A DNA stretch of 44,476 nucleotides from Fomitopsis serialis (lineage: Eukaryota > Basidiomycota > Agaricomycetes > Polyporales > Fomitopsidaceae). Location of the stretch: the NCBI RefSeq assembly GCF_022376445.1, contig NW_025955290.1:1-44476 (forward strand), read 5' to 3'. Of the stretch, positions 11,676-22,794 are shown piece after piece (the stretch's first letter is position 1; the number at the start of each line of letters is the position of its first letter). The notes under the pieces are model-generated. The model was not told where the DNA came from. It saw nothing but the letters and a program-made list of their open reading frames with translations, and searched no databases. A program made the translations under genes and the position numbers.

Positions 11676-12394
11676 GCCTTTTGTCCTCTTATCCTCGAGC
11701 GACTATGTCAGTGAGTGAACAGTGAGCCTATCTGTGTAATCCACGGGTTGACGTTTCTCTGATCAGACAGAAACGACGGTGCTGTGTCGCGTGAATGTTC
11801 TCTCTCACTTGCCATGAGTTGAGATGCAACCCTACTAGCCCAATGAAGCCGCCGTCGAGGAATCCCTCTGCTGCCGCGGCTGAATGTGTCACTCTTCATT
11901 CGTCCGGAGGGTTTCTGAAAGTATGTTGTTTGACACGACAGTTAGGGCCGACATTCGTGCACTCATATCACTTCGCCTAGCATATGCAAATACGCAGTAC
12001 GCAGCGTGTACTGCATTCGATACTCCCATCTGTGCCATGCGATCAACTAGCACACCACTAGTACAGTGGCCATGCCAGTCACGGTGGTGTCTGAGGCTTC
12101 GCAACCTCGTGCTTACGATGTCTGGGAGCCCAATCTGTCAACACGCGTCGCAGAAAGCACGCTCCGGACACGAATGCCGCAGTGCGTCGTTCAATTCCTT
12201 CGTTGCTTGGGATCGAACCTCTAACCTTCATATACCGTAGACTGATTTCGTGCGTGACGGACGCCCTGCCGCATCCGTCCGAGTCCTGCCAGGACCTGAA
12301 CCGCATCGACCTCGGATACAAGCTCCGCGCAGCGAGGGATCTTCCGAGTCAACGACGCGGCTCTTCGACTTCACCTTCGATGCTAGTCTCGTTC
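11676..12394. other. Gene-poor stretch with a tRNA-Tyr-like relic
   Basis: No supported protein gene. On the minus strand, positions 12238-12196 resemble the 3' half of tRNA-Tyr: AAGGT, then GGTTCGATCCC, then CGAAGGA. The 5' half and proper stem pairing are missing, so I read it as a tRNA-derived fragment, not a gene. Confidence 0.4.
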
Positions 12395-12950
12395 CAGCTA
12401 GTTGCAGAACATTAGGCGCAGACGAACGCGCGCGACATATGATGACAAATAAGCGCCGTGCCTTGGCCGCGCCACAGTTGACGTTGGTTCACCCACTTCT
12501 GCACCATCATGTTTTTACGGCTTCACAGTCGTCTGCACTAGCACCTGTACCGAGCAATAGCGACGCGGTCACGTTCCTCGGACACCCTATTAATGTATAT
12601 TCCATTGAGAGTAGTAACAATGCAATAATGCCTCCCCTACACCACTGCTTGCAGTCAGCTACAATGGACGAGTCCGACAGACGTCGTAGACCTGGGTGTA
12701 GAAGGCAGATACACGTTCAATTGTCTGCGGGCACTGGCCGGTACTCCTGCAAGGCGTCCACGGGATCGTGTTCAGCGAGTCGCAAGACATGTCTCTCATG
12801 ACGGTTGCTGCAGGACAATCGATGCAACGCAAAAACATGGTGGTGCGAGGTGTGGTGAGGTGGGTAAACCGACGTCTTCGTGTGGATAGCGCCTATTTGT
12901 CATCATATGTCGCGCGCGTTCGTCTGCGCCTAATGTTCTGCAACTAGCTG
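12395..12950. mobile_element. Non-autonomous foldback/MITE-like element with 62-bp TIRs
   Basis: Positions 12395-12456 and 12889-12950 are inverted copies matching at 61 of 62 bases (57 contiguous from the outer end). They enclose 432 bp with no transposase-like frame. Long TIRs around a short non-coding core fit a miniature inverted-repeat or foldback element. The flanks show only a 2-bp TC...TC match as a possible target duplication, which is weak. It could instead be an isolated palindromic duplication. Confidence 0.6.
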
Positions 12951-13906
12951 TCAAAGCTGGTGATTATGCAGCGAAACTGGCAAAGATATCCTCAAATTAC
13001 CGTCGGCATTGTGTTTTCGGGCCAGATATCGTGATCCCACGGTAAACCGCACGACTCGCTGCAACTGCGTTGTCCGCGCGCGGCCTGGCGATCTCCCCAG
13101 AACCTTCGCGTTGTGATCTTCTGAACAGCTACAGTATTATGACGATCCTCATCATGAGCCGCATTATGCCCTGCATGCTAAGTATTGGCTGCTCGAGATG
13201 ATGATCGATGGAACATTAGCTCCCGGATGTTAGTGAGGCGTGGGCATTGGGAACAGTCCGTGTACTGACATCGATGGGAAGAATTACAGGGTAGTGCGAT
13301 GAGAAGGGGATGTGGATGCAGGGTGCTGTGTCGACGTGGGGATATGGCCCAGTGGCAGTGGATCGTCTGCAGCGCACCACCGCATGTGAGGATGATCTGC
13401 GAATGAAGATACGGTTTTGGGGCTAGACAGATGTCAACCTCGTACCTGTATTTGTACAATATATTTTTACCGTCACTGTGTGCATAACTACTCGCCGAAG
13501 TCTTGCATAACACAGGAGCCCAACTAGCGCTTGTGACACCACGACGCGTCTGTGGCTGCTGCCACAGCAGCAGAGAGACGAGCGAAGTACTGGCACTCGT
13601 TTGACGGGTGATTAATGTGCGTACCCGCAACGTGTCTTGTGTGCGCACTGCAGAGCCAGCGGCGATGGAATTGTGTGTTGATTCCCTCGGAACTCGTGTC
13701 GTGCGGATGCGCGCAGTGACCGCGCGACCTGGGCCTGCGCGTGACCGCGTCCGTGGGACGCCCGCCGCGAGGTCGTCCTCAGCCGTGAGTCTCCTTCTGT
13801 CAATCACCCATGCCAATGCCATGTGTGGCCCTCTGCGGCTTCGCTCGACATCACGACTCTCGCGTGCCTAGTCTTCCGCATATCTACCCCCTCTCCCTCA
13901 CTCGCA
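12951..13906. other. Intergenic, no supported gene
   Basis: A 214-codon frame exists on the minus strand (13178-13822), but it has an amino-acid mix typical of chance frames, no domain and no splice-linked partner exons. The stretch supplies the 5' flank of the coiled-coil gene. Confidence 0.4.
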
Positions 13907-14948
13907 ATGCGCTTCAAGTCCCTGTTCCGCACGCGTTTCTTCTGCCTGCCCATACAACTACCGTGGATGTCTTCCCCGACCGATATCAAACCGCTACATC
14001 TTCTACTGGAGGTACCCGCTCCCCTGGGGAACCCCGACAAGAAGAAGATTGCCATCAACACTCTGGAGACGCTCTATCTCCATGCCGATTCGATCGTGCA
14101 TGAATATGTCGTCTCCCAAATAATGCTGTGGAAGATCAATAAACCCCCCAACCATGAATTCGTCGTCGCGCGCATAAGCTACAAAGGCACCGTCGTCGGC
14201 GCTCTGCGCATGGAGCGAACAGTCGAGCCCACTGACGAAGCATCCGCCAACTCGTCCAGTGCATCCATCACCAGTAGCTCGTCTGCCCTTCATGCATATG
14301 ACCCCATCACCATATACGCCTCGGAGGACGTCAGTCGCGCGACGAAGGAGTCCCAGCTGATCGCGCAACAAGTTTTCGAAGGGAACACGGTCACCATTGC
14401 CTCCGTCATCGCCGCCTCCTCCGTCCTTACCCGAGAGTACCCAGAGTACCAGCTGGGCTCGAAGCAATGCTATTGGTTCGCAGGATTGGTCTTTCGCCTC
14501 ATAGCCGGAGACGACGTTATGCCTGCGAACTCAAACAGCCACAGCCGCATGCGAGCGGGCGAGTTCGCCAATTTCCTCAATATCATGCAAGGGCCGGGGT
14601 TGACCAAGGAAGCACGAGCGATGCGATCCATGTACGAGGCCAAGCTGCGGGAGGTCGAAGAAGCCGTCGCTGCGAAACTGGCGAAGGAGAGGGCGGGTAC
14701 CGAGATGCAGACATTGCTGACTGAAACCCAGAGGCAGGTTCAGGAGGCGGAGAGGCACGCGCAGGAGGCAGAGAGGCATGCGCAGGAGGCAGAGAGGCAG
14801 AAAGCTGCGCTCGTGCAGGCATACGAGCTTGAGATACGCCAGCTCAAAGAGGCCCTCGCGGTGAGTGCTCTGCATGACTGTGTCCGTTCGTCTTCAGCTG
14901 ACTTCTCATCAGTCTAGGCAACTGGGCACTGCACCGAGCGCTGCGTAG
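13907..14948 (+). CDS. Hypothetical protein with C-terminal coiled coil
   Basis: Two exons, 13907-14860 and 14913-14948 (TAG), intron 52 nt (GTGAGT...ATCAG); 329 residues. The N-terminus is basic and aromatic, followed by DIKPLHLLLEVP. The middle part resembles uncharacterised agaricomycete proteins with a conserved QCYWF segment (here GSKQCYWFAGLVFRL). A Ser-rich loop sits near residues 110-130. From about residue 240 the chain is a heptad-rich helix with an internal repeat, AERHAQE occurring twice plus AERQ, encoded by tandem 21-bp units at about 14746-14800. I do not recognise a function; the coiled coil suggests oligomerisation or protein contact. An ATG at 13967 is an alternative start. 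Confidence 0.7.
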
Positions 14949-15912
14949 ACGACACGTTCAACCAGCCTGGTATCACTTCCACGCTCGGTCGATCGCAATC
15001 TCAGGCCGGGTCGTCGTTCATGTTCATCCTAATCAGTCTCTTGCTTTCATTGCTGTCGAGAATGCTTTCGGTATGTTGTGTTCTCCGAGTCGTCGCTGGC
15101 ATCCTTCTCGCCCCGTCCTGCTTGGTTAAGTCTCCCTATTCATCGCTATGCCTCCTTGCTGTCATCATTACGCCCACGCACTGACTCATGTTGTATCTAC
15201 CGTCTGCCACTGTATTACCATTCTCGCTATGAATATCCGCAGTGTTCCTTCCTCCGGATCCGTTGGGGAAGTGTCAGTCGATCGAAGCAGCCCTCCGGCC
15301 ACACATCGTCCGTTCTGACATGGCAGCACGAGCTTGAAGCTTGAAGCTTGAAGCCTCGTCCGCGTCATTGTTGTAGTATTGCTGACATCTTGAGACAACC
15401 TTGAAGCTTTGAAGCCGCTGACTTCTCATGTCATGCGAGCAGGGAAGGGAATGTCACCCCATTGATATTTAATCTGGGATGTTGTTAGGATAGGACGACA
15501 ATGAATGGTCGTCTGCTATTGCGGGTATGCAAGACATGCGAAGCAATAAGTGCACATATGTAGGAACACCGAATACCGTCCGTCCGCGAAGTTGCATGCT
15601 ACATCAGTACTACGTCGACGAATGAGAACAAGCGGAACGCGAGACAATGATGACAAACTATACCACCCAATATAAGTACAGCCGCAGGGGGAACCTCGTC
15701 GTATGGAGGGTGGAGCAATGCAGGGTCGGACGAAATGGCGGAACATGAGGAAGCATACAGGGAATACATATATACATACCGTCGTCATCGTCATGGAGGT
15801 CGTGGAGGTCTGCGCTCTCTAGGCGGAGTCCAATAATACGCGAGCCTCCGCGCGTCTAGGCAGCATAGATAGTACAAGGCCCACCACACTTCATCTACTC
15901 GCGTGTGGACCC
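14949..15912. other. Intergenic with a short direct repeat
   Basis: 3' flanks of the coiled-coil gene (+) and ATG13 (-). At about 15329-15352 a 7-bp unit (GCTTGAA) is repeated three times in tandem, with a further TTGAAGCTTTGAAGCC at about 15401. No gene is supported. Confidence 0.4.
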
Positions 15913-18359
15913 CTAGTGCGCGCCGCTTCTTCCAGGATGGTCGCATATCTCGGGATCCATCTTGCCCAGCACCTCTCCCGACGCGACGCTGAAGCCAGAC
16001 CGGACACTCGCCGTGGAACTCATCCTCGGCCGGACATACGTCGCGGGCAGCCCAGTGTTCGCAGGGGGGATCCTAGCACCATCCAAGGGAAGACCTCCCT
16101 GACGCTCTTCAGTGGGGGAGCCACCCGTACCGCGTGCATCATTTGAGCGCCCTCCCGGACTTGGGATGCCGCCCCTGGCGCGCCGCCGACTGTCGAGGCC
16201 CCGCAGGCTGGACACGAACGCGCCTTTCATCTCGCGCAGCCGCTCGTCCACCGCGGCCTCCGTCGCCAACATCGGCTCGGGCATCGACAGCGTGCGGGCG
16301 CGGGAGAGCAAGCCAGACGGCCTCTCCGGCTCTGCTGTAGCCTGGGGTTCCACCGGAGACTCGGCCGGCGAGGTTTCGCTCTGCTCGCGCAGTCGCTGCA
16401 GCGGTTTCCGTGCGTCGATGTCCTGCACGAACGCCGAGATATCGTCATCATCCGTGTTCGCGCTCAGGTAAGAGGCGCCCTGGTCGGTAAACGTCAGCAT
16501 GAATCACATCACGACAGCTCAGCCATATAAGCAAGCCGAGCTAACACTCACAGCCACACGTTCCCCTTCCCTTGGACCACTCCCTGCGCTGCCCTCGCTG
16601 CCCACACCTCCTGTTGAGGCATACCGGTGCCCGAAGCTGCTGGAGTATCGCTTCCTGGCACCACCGGGACTCTCTGAAATACCGCCTGTGACCCCTTCAG
16701 CGCTAGCTAATGACCGTCTGTCACCTAGGCTCGACGGCGCGAATGGCGGGGATGGTCGGAACGGCGTGACAGGGGAAGACGGCATCTTCACGGCGACTGG
16801 TACAGCACTTGTGCCTGCACGCGACGACGTCGGCGACGTATGGGTAGGGCGAGATGGAAGAGACGGGCCTCCGGGCAGGGAGGAAAGCGGAGAGTTCTGA
16901 CGGAGCGACGGTGAGGGTGAATGTGTCGACGGTGAGCCCGAGGATAGGGTCGATGACTTGAAGGGGTTGATAGTGTTCATGGGCTGGCGTCGAATGGGCA
17001 AAGCTCCCTGAGCCGACGAATGCTCCTGTACAATCACCGATTCGTCACCACACAACGTATAGTCGATGAGCAAACGACTCACCGTACCCCGCCCTCCACC
17101 GAGGCTCTCCTTCCGAAACCGAGGGCCTAACGCCGACACACCTGGCCCGTCATCCCTTGACCCAATGGAGCCAGCGCCCTGCCGTGAGGACTCGTCTGAT
17201 AGCCCTGACGCAGAGCCTGCACCCATCCCAGCATTAGAGAGCCGCCGTACAGAAGGCAACGCCACATTCTGCATGCGAGGACTCGCGGAAGGTAACGCCA
17301 CACTCGGCATGCGGGGGCTGCTGCCGCCGACGGTCGGGAACGACGTCGTGCGCGAGCTCATCGGCGGGGGGACGACGAAGCGGTCCGCTAATGACGCAGA
17401 GGGCGGCGAGCGAGGTAATGACGTACGCGTGGGCAGGCTGCCGGGGGAGGTCGAGAGCGAGTCCCGCTGCTGGTTCTTGACCAGCGTAGGCGTAAAGTCC
17501 GGGCCCTCGTCCGACAGGAACCGCGACGACAGCAACGACTCGAGCGCATCGAGCTCAAAGTGCGGGGTTGTGAGATACGTTACAGACAGCGAGAGCGTCC
17601 CCGTCGGGTGCGTGATAGGCGCGAAGGTGTGCACGTCCTGCGCGAGCGGGGAGGCACCTGGCGCAGGTGGCGTGTCTGTGAGCCGGTGTAAGCGAGGCGC
17701 CACACATGCATACGATGCCACATTGCGCACCGAAATCCAAGATATCCCCCCTGCTCTGCCCTTGCCCCGCGATGCGTAGTTCAATGCCGAAGTTCCCGTT
17801 CCGAGTCCCGCCCGCCCGCCTGCGCCGCGCGAGCTTCCACGCAGGGAGTATGCGCAGCAGCGTGAAGATGCCTCTGAAGAGCGAGATACCGTGCTTGTAG
17901 ATGGCTGGTGGTGTGATGTCCGAGCGGTCATCGCCGCGACGCGAGTGCAGCTGCTCGGGCTGGAAGCTGAGGTCCCACGACTCGAGTAGGACGTACGTCG
18001 GCGTCGGGTCGATGCGGAGCCGCGATGAGTTAGGGGCATGGTAGACAAGGACCTGATTGCTCGCCAGTTCCGGGACGCACAAGAGCACCTGTAGCTGGAA
18101 AGCGGGTACGGGCTGAACGGTCGAGATACTACGATAGAGACGGGTCTGCTCCCTGAAGATCTCCGGGTCTGGGGTTTCCAAGTTGAACTGTGGGAAGTCA
18201 GCGACAGCCCAAGCTCATACAGTCGGTGTCGCTCACCCACTTGTCGACCTTGGCCTCTGTCGGTGCCTCCAAGGTTGCCCTGGCATGGTGGACGACGAGT
18301 GTCAGCTTCGTGTAGAACCTGTACGTTATCTGGTCGGCCTTCTGTGTCTCATTGGACAT
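15913..18359 (-). CDS. ATG13: Autophagy-related protein 13
   Basis: Five exons: 18359-18237, 18187-17731, 17675-17083, 17025-16552 and 16479-15913 (TAG); 737 residues. The N-terminal 250 residues form the HORMA domain (PF10033): ADQITYRFYTKL, then FNLETPDPEIFREQTRLYRS, PTYVLLESWDLSF, PPAIYKHGISLFRGIFTLLR, and THPTGTLSLSVTYLTTPHFE. The remainder is Ser/Pro-rich and predicted disordered, as in other Atg13 proteins, and holds NPFKSSTLSS and a conserved DDDDISAFVQDIDARKPL block near the C-terminus. Atg13 is the regulatory subunit of the Atg1 kinase complex that starts autophagosome formation and is a TORC1 target. The intron at 17082-17026 is a multiple of three without stops, so unspliced reading would insert 19 residues. 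A start at 18407 is possible, but MSNETQK matches family starts better. Confidence 0.92.
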
Positions 18360-18674
18360 GGCAGAGCTGGGCAGAGCGTTCAGAGAGAGAGGCGAGGCGA
18401 CGGGCAAGGCATGAGGACGGTGTTGCGAGATAGGTAGCGTTCAGGCTGTAAGTGGTCGTGGATCGCACGAGCTCTAGTCCGCACAGTGCACTGGGGTCGG
18501 CCGCTCGTCCTAGCTCCGCCGAAGTTGCTCTATGGCGCAACACCGAGACAATGATTGAAACAAATCACAGGGGTGTATTCCTCTAGCCTGTCCAATACCC
18601 GCAGGCAGAGACAGATGGTCGACGAAGAGAGAACGACGCAATTGTTACACTCACAGGTCTGCCCGTGCCACCGG
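18360..18674. other. ATG13 5' flank
   Basis: Short region between the ATG13 start and the 3' end of the next minus-strand gene. It should include the ATG13 promoter. No distinct motif was recognised. Confidence 0.4.
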
Positions 18675-19690
18675 CTACGAGCGGAGCTCGATCGGGTTGA
18701 TGTAGATGTATCCCTCATTGAGGCTCCGATAGGAGACGTCCGCCACATCCTCCCACTGCCACTTGCAGGCCAGTCACTCGCTGAAGCAATGTCGCGGTCG
18801 CGTGAGTCAGTAGTGGAACGAATTCCTTGAACATATAACTTACTTACCTGCTGAATATGCACCTGGACAGGGCGGTCTATCAGGTAGCAGCTGTACTACT
18901 ATTTGACATCATGCTGTTTCTCTGGCGGTATTGTAAGCAGGGGCCGGCGCGATCTCGACCGCAAAGGGGTACTTACTCGATGGTACAACCATACGCCCAG
19001 TCCCAGAAGATATGCATACCAATCGGTTCTCGCAGCTTGCCTGTATCTCATGGCAGACCCACTTTGTGACAAGCACGGAAGTTCCATCGTATTCGACTGT
19101 ATGCCCCGCGAGTCAATGCAAGTTGATCCAGCATTGCCGGTACGAAAGCAAGAATCGGAGTCGTTAAGCGGGCATCTCTGATTTGCGTGAAGGGCGGTAG
19201 GCGAGCTGCGTCCTGACAGCTCCTCATAGCTGCCAGTGGCTGCCATTGAGCGTTTCAAATCCTGTAAAATTGATTAGTCTCTACATTTACACACGTTGCA
19301 GTCTGCGAGAACCCCCATCGCAAGAGCCACGAGTTTGGCTCACCACTGACTACTGAAGTAGATTGCGATCCCGGACTGACGAAGTGCGGGCGCAGTAAAA
19401 TGGGATCTTGGATGGGTCCGGCACATTCAACGGGGAAAGAGATCAAAGAAAACGCATACACGAGGTCGTAGTGCGCATATATGCTGAAAAATACGAATAG
19501 TAGTGAGTAAGCACAACAGCATCAAGGCATGCGCATACCAGAAGCGATGTTCAACTCCAAAGTTTCCGAGGCCCGGCGAGGGTGCTGGCAGTGAGGTGGT
19601 GGTAGAGTGGAAAGGAAAAGGATGTGTAGAATTTCTACAGAATGAATTTAAAGCCTCTGAGGATGACGGACTCAGTACTTGACGCACAGC
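18675..19690 (-). CDS. Unrecognised multi-exon gene (structure uncertain)
   Basis: A chain of coding-like pieces runs leftwards. The last exon, 18761-18675, reads WQWEDVADVSYRSLNEGYIY and on to a TAG. The preceding exon, 18890-18848, reads CYLIDRPVQVHIQQ, and before it comes a piece with GMHIFWDWAYGCTI 5' of a strong GTAAGT. Further upstream are LTTPILAFVPAMLDQLALTR and, from about 19690, SPGLGNFGVEHRFW and YAHYDLVYAFSLISFPVE. The reading phases of the last three pieces agree. The upstream joins would need introns of about 36 nt or alternative sites and are not settled. I do not recognise a family. It could be a real gene with several small exons, or one beginning to decay. Confidence 0.4.
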
Positions 19691-20267
19691 ATGTAAAATT
19701 AGGGGGAGGAGGATCGCGACCGCGAAGTCACTGTGTCACGTGGTCGCGTAATGCATGTGGACAGCCTGAGTACAGTGAGCAATGTCATTCTCGACTTTAG
19801 CCCTCTTACCGTCACGGTGAGCTCTCCATCTAGCCATTAATTATCGGGAACTTCTGGCTGGGGACTCCCACAACTGTCCTTCTGGCCAGCGGCTTGCATC
19901 TTCCGATCATCGCGAAGGTGGGTGACGACACGGAGTCCAGTCACTCAGAGTACCACCTAAAAGCAAGACCTTCACAGTCAGGCTTGACCCCGGGCCCGTA
20001 ACTGTTGCTTGATCACTACGCGTGAGTCCAGCATACATTGATCTCACATCGTGCCTAGCAGAGAGCCACCTTTACCCAACACGCGCCATGCGCTAAAGTA
20101 TGATCAGGAATCCTGCGGTCGATAGGGTGGTAACGTACCAAGGGCAACATCGACTGTGAAGAGCGGCCCGCAGATTCTTTGATTGCAAGCCGAGGCTGAA
20201 CTGAAAACGACGTTCCAGTTGAAGAGTTGAGTCTGCGCGTCATTCTTTCTTTCCGAGCGAGCGAACA
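19691..20267. other. Intergenic, divergent 5' flanks
   Basis: Lies between the unrecognised minus-strand gene and the JmjC gene. No supported gene or repeat. It presumably holds both promoters. Confidence 0.4.
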
Positions 20268-20297
20268 ATGCTAAATGATGTCCGGACGTCAGTAAAT

Positions 20298-21407
20298 ATG
20301 CATTCAGAGATACTTCTTCACTCTTGCCGTCAATATCGACCGTGTCAGTACGGTTTACGGTGGGCGATTGGCTCACAGTATCGCAACGTATCCTACGTCA
20401 AGGCACATCCTGTTCAGACCGCACCGGTCCCAACCTCAAAAATTGACGACTCCAGAATTTTCCTGGATTATGCTCTGTCACCGAACGCTACCCCCCTTCA
20501 CATCAAGCGGGCATCTCCGAGTAGCGACTCGAGGGCACACAAATTGCTCCGCAGTCTACGGGAGGCAGAAGATCGGATCATTGACATCGAGCTAGGGCGC
20601 TACGACGACACCGTAGCTGGATCGTTTGAACAAGTCAGCCTGCCACTCGGGCGGTATCTCGATTGGATCGAGAGTGATCAGTCCAACGGCGGCAAGGTTG
20701 CCGGGCGACAACTGTACCTTGCGCAATGGCGAGCGAGCGGTGACGTAAGTAGGTTGTTCGGATGTCCAGTGCACAGTACAAGCTGACAACTGTTGGGTTT
20801 CACCCCTAGATACCAGCTCTTACACAACGCATACAGCCGCCTCCGCTTCTGGGTCCACTACTCAAAGATGGCCCTGTCGAGGCTGACTTGTATCAGACGA
20901 GTTTTTTTATTGGTCCCGCAGGCGCTGTGCGTCCCGATGTATGCTGTGTCGCGCGTAGACTAATCCCAACTTCCTCAGATCACACCTCTCCACTACGACC
21001 CATACTTCAATCTCTACCAGCTGTACGCCTCTGCGGAGCCTAATCGCTACGCGAAGCACATCTTCCTCCTCCCGCCGAGCGCATCCGAGTTCGTAAAGCG
21101 TGCTGACGGGCAACACGCTCTGCGGAACACGTCTTCTATCAACCTCTCGCTCCAGCCATCCGACAGCGGAGATGACTTCGCTGTTGTCGCCGCACCTGAT
21201 GCGCCGTCGCGCTCTGTGGAAGCGATCTCGGGGCTGGGGTACAGTTGCATTCTGAGGGAAGGCGAAACATTGTTCATCCCCAAAGGGTGGTGGCATCGCG
21301 TGGAGAACGTCGTCCTTGGGCGAGATCAACCTCCATCAGGCCCTGGATGGACTGCTGGTATTGGATGGTGGTGGCTACCACGTAGAAGCGCTTCAAGCAC
21401 GTCGTAG
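20298..21407 (+). CDS. JmjC / cupin_8 domain 2-oxoglutarate-Fe(II) oxygenase-like protein
   Basis: Exons 20298-20744, 20810-20926 and 20979-21407 (TAG), introns 65 and 52 nt, all phase 0; 330 residues. A start at 20268 would add 10 residues. Residues 189-195 read ITPLHYD, giving the metal-binding His-x-Asp (H193, D195); residues 283-294 read GETLFIPKGWWH, giving the third ligand H294. The N-terminal half has the family layout: a TPLHIKRA strand, FEQVSLPLGRYLDWIE, then RQLYLAQW. Family members (KDM8, TYW5, HSPBAP1 type) hydroxylate or demethylate proteins or hydroxylate tRNA; the substrate here is unknown. The first 30 residues are Arg/Tyr-rich with no acidic residue after the first few, compatible with a mitochondrial presequence but not proof of one. 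It converges with the methyltransferase gene, 69 nt away. Confidence 0.88.
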
Positions 21408-21476
21408 ACGCTTCCACGTATACCCGCGTCGGAAACCCTTGGCCGTATGCGATTTGGATTACATGAGGTGATGTAC

Positions 21477-22610
21477 TCATATAATATGTACGCTCCACAC
21501 GAGCATGTTGCCTGGTCGTCCCTTCCCAAAGACATGCTGCCAGAATATTTCCGACAGCTTGGCTTCTACCTTGACCCGCCGCTCAGCGAACTCAGCGCTC
21601 TCTGCTTCGGTGAAGACCTTCTTCCAGAGAACTGGCCAGGACCGCTCCGAGTGTCCATAACGCGTCCTGCGCGAGGATCTGTATGACCATCTGAGTGGTT
21701 TGATTAGCAAGCTGGACTCACCGGCCTAAGTGATCGTCTATCATGCCCTCCTGTTCCAGCCCTCGATGCCTCCCAAAAATGACGGCTCCGCGTTCGCGCT
21801 TCAGCAGCGTTGCTAGCCGCAAAGCGATCGCGTACTGCGTGGCTTCGTCAAAGAGATGGAAGACCGCTCCGATGTAGATGTGCGTGAGGGAGCCGATCAG
21901 CTGGGAAAGCGACGCGATCTTCGTGCCGGCGAGGCCCTCCAATCTTGTAGCTGGCTGCGTGAAGGACAGCGGGACGTCAAATATGTCGGACGTGAAGAAG
22001 CGAATGCTCGAGGATTCCTGATCACGATATAGCTTGTACCCGAGGTCGATGTACTCTTGCCGCAGGTCGCATCCGAGGACGGATGCAGCGGGGTACCCAT
22101 CGTGCACGAGCTTGCGCACGTCAGTGCCCACTGTGCAGAGAAAACGGCATCCAGCACGCACTTGATCGCCACATAAGTCGTAAGAACGTACTGCAGCATC
22201 CGAGGTCGAGGAATACTGTGTCGCCTCTCTTCCCGCTCTTCAGCACAGCTGGATAGATCGGGTTTCCAGTGATCATGAGGGCAACATGGTGGAAACCGAG
22301 GATGCAAGGGTACGGGTATTTCGCACTATGATCAGTGTGGTCATTCGCATGACATGGATGCGACTGCTGAACACAGTACATGATGCCTACTAAGCTCTAC
22401 AGAATCGCCAGTGCGTTAGAAACCGCCGTCAGGCCAAATTTGAGCTCACTCTTTTTGCACTTCCAGAACCCTCTTGCGCATCTCACCATCGTCCGCTGAC
22501 ACAGCTTCATGCAGGAACTCCAGTTCCATTAGACTAGGATTGAAGAACAATGTATCTAACGGAGGAATCAATGATGGCTGGACCTGACTCTCAGGTCGAA
22601 TGTCGGACAT
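21477..22610 (-). CDS. SAM-dependent methyltransferase, fungal secondary-metabolism type
   Basis: Exons 22610-22450, 22325-22192, 22130-21722 and 21678-21477; introns 124, 61 and 43 nt; 301 residues. Residues 94-98 are DLGCC, followed across an intron by MGTDVRKLVHDG, the SAM-binding motif. ASVLGCDLRQEYIDLGYKL then gives the ribose-binding acidic residue, and the GAVFHLFDEATQ and GAVIFGRHRG segments complete the class I fold. The N-terminal PPLDTLFFNPSLMELEFL and YPYPCILGF blocks are typical of a fungal methyltransferase family that includes meroterpenoid-cluster enzymes. No cluster partners occur next to it, so a stand-alone small-molecule methyltransferase is the safer call. The 3' splice site of exon 4 is ambiguous (an in-frame alternative removes four residues). 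Confidence 0.85.
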
Positions 22611-22680
22611 GGTAGATGAGCTTGAGACGCGGTTCAACTCAGACTGCGCAGATAGGCCGACCATGGGAGCTTCGGAGGGC

Positions 22681-22685
22681 AAAAA
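22681..22685 (-). terminator. RNA polymerase III terminator of tRNA-Tyr copy 2
   Basis: TTTTT on the minus strand, 20 nt beyond the mature 3' end. Confidence 0.6.
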
Positions 22686-22705
22686 GCAGTTGCAACGCCA
22701 CCAGA

Positions 22706-22794
22706 TCCTTCGAGCCGGGGTCGAACCAGCGACCTTGAGATAGCGGTAAGTATCCGATTACAGTCTCACGCTCTTCCAGCTGAGCTATCGAAGG
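22706..22794 (-). tRNA. tRNA-Tyr (anticodon GTA), intron-containing, copy 2
   Basis: All stems pair: acceptor CCTTCGA/TCGAAGG, and T-stem GCTGG/CCGGC with one G-U. The anticodon GTA is at 22761-22759 and is followed after one base by a 16-nt intron. Outside the intron it differs from copy 1 only at the T-stem position that breaks pairing in copy 1. Confidence 0.92.

Noticed and set aside
13178..13822. 214-codon minus-strand frame upstream of the coiled-coil gene
   Set aside because: No domain, no start context, no linked exons; composition looks random.
15329..15420. CRISPR-like or satellite array from GCTTGAA repeats
   Set aside because: Only three 7-bp units plus a loose copy; a minor microsatellite in a eukaryotic genome.
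17066..17779. Long 237-codon frame on the + strand inside ATG13
   Set aside because: It is antisense to the Ser/Pro-rich ATG13 exon. Biased codon composition there opens long shadow frames, and no domain is seen.
20927..22610. Biosynthetic cluster made by the methyltransferase and its neighbours
   Set aside because: No synthase, P450 or other tailoring enzyme lies nearby; the JmjC gene is a common housekeeping-type singleton.
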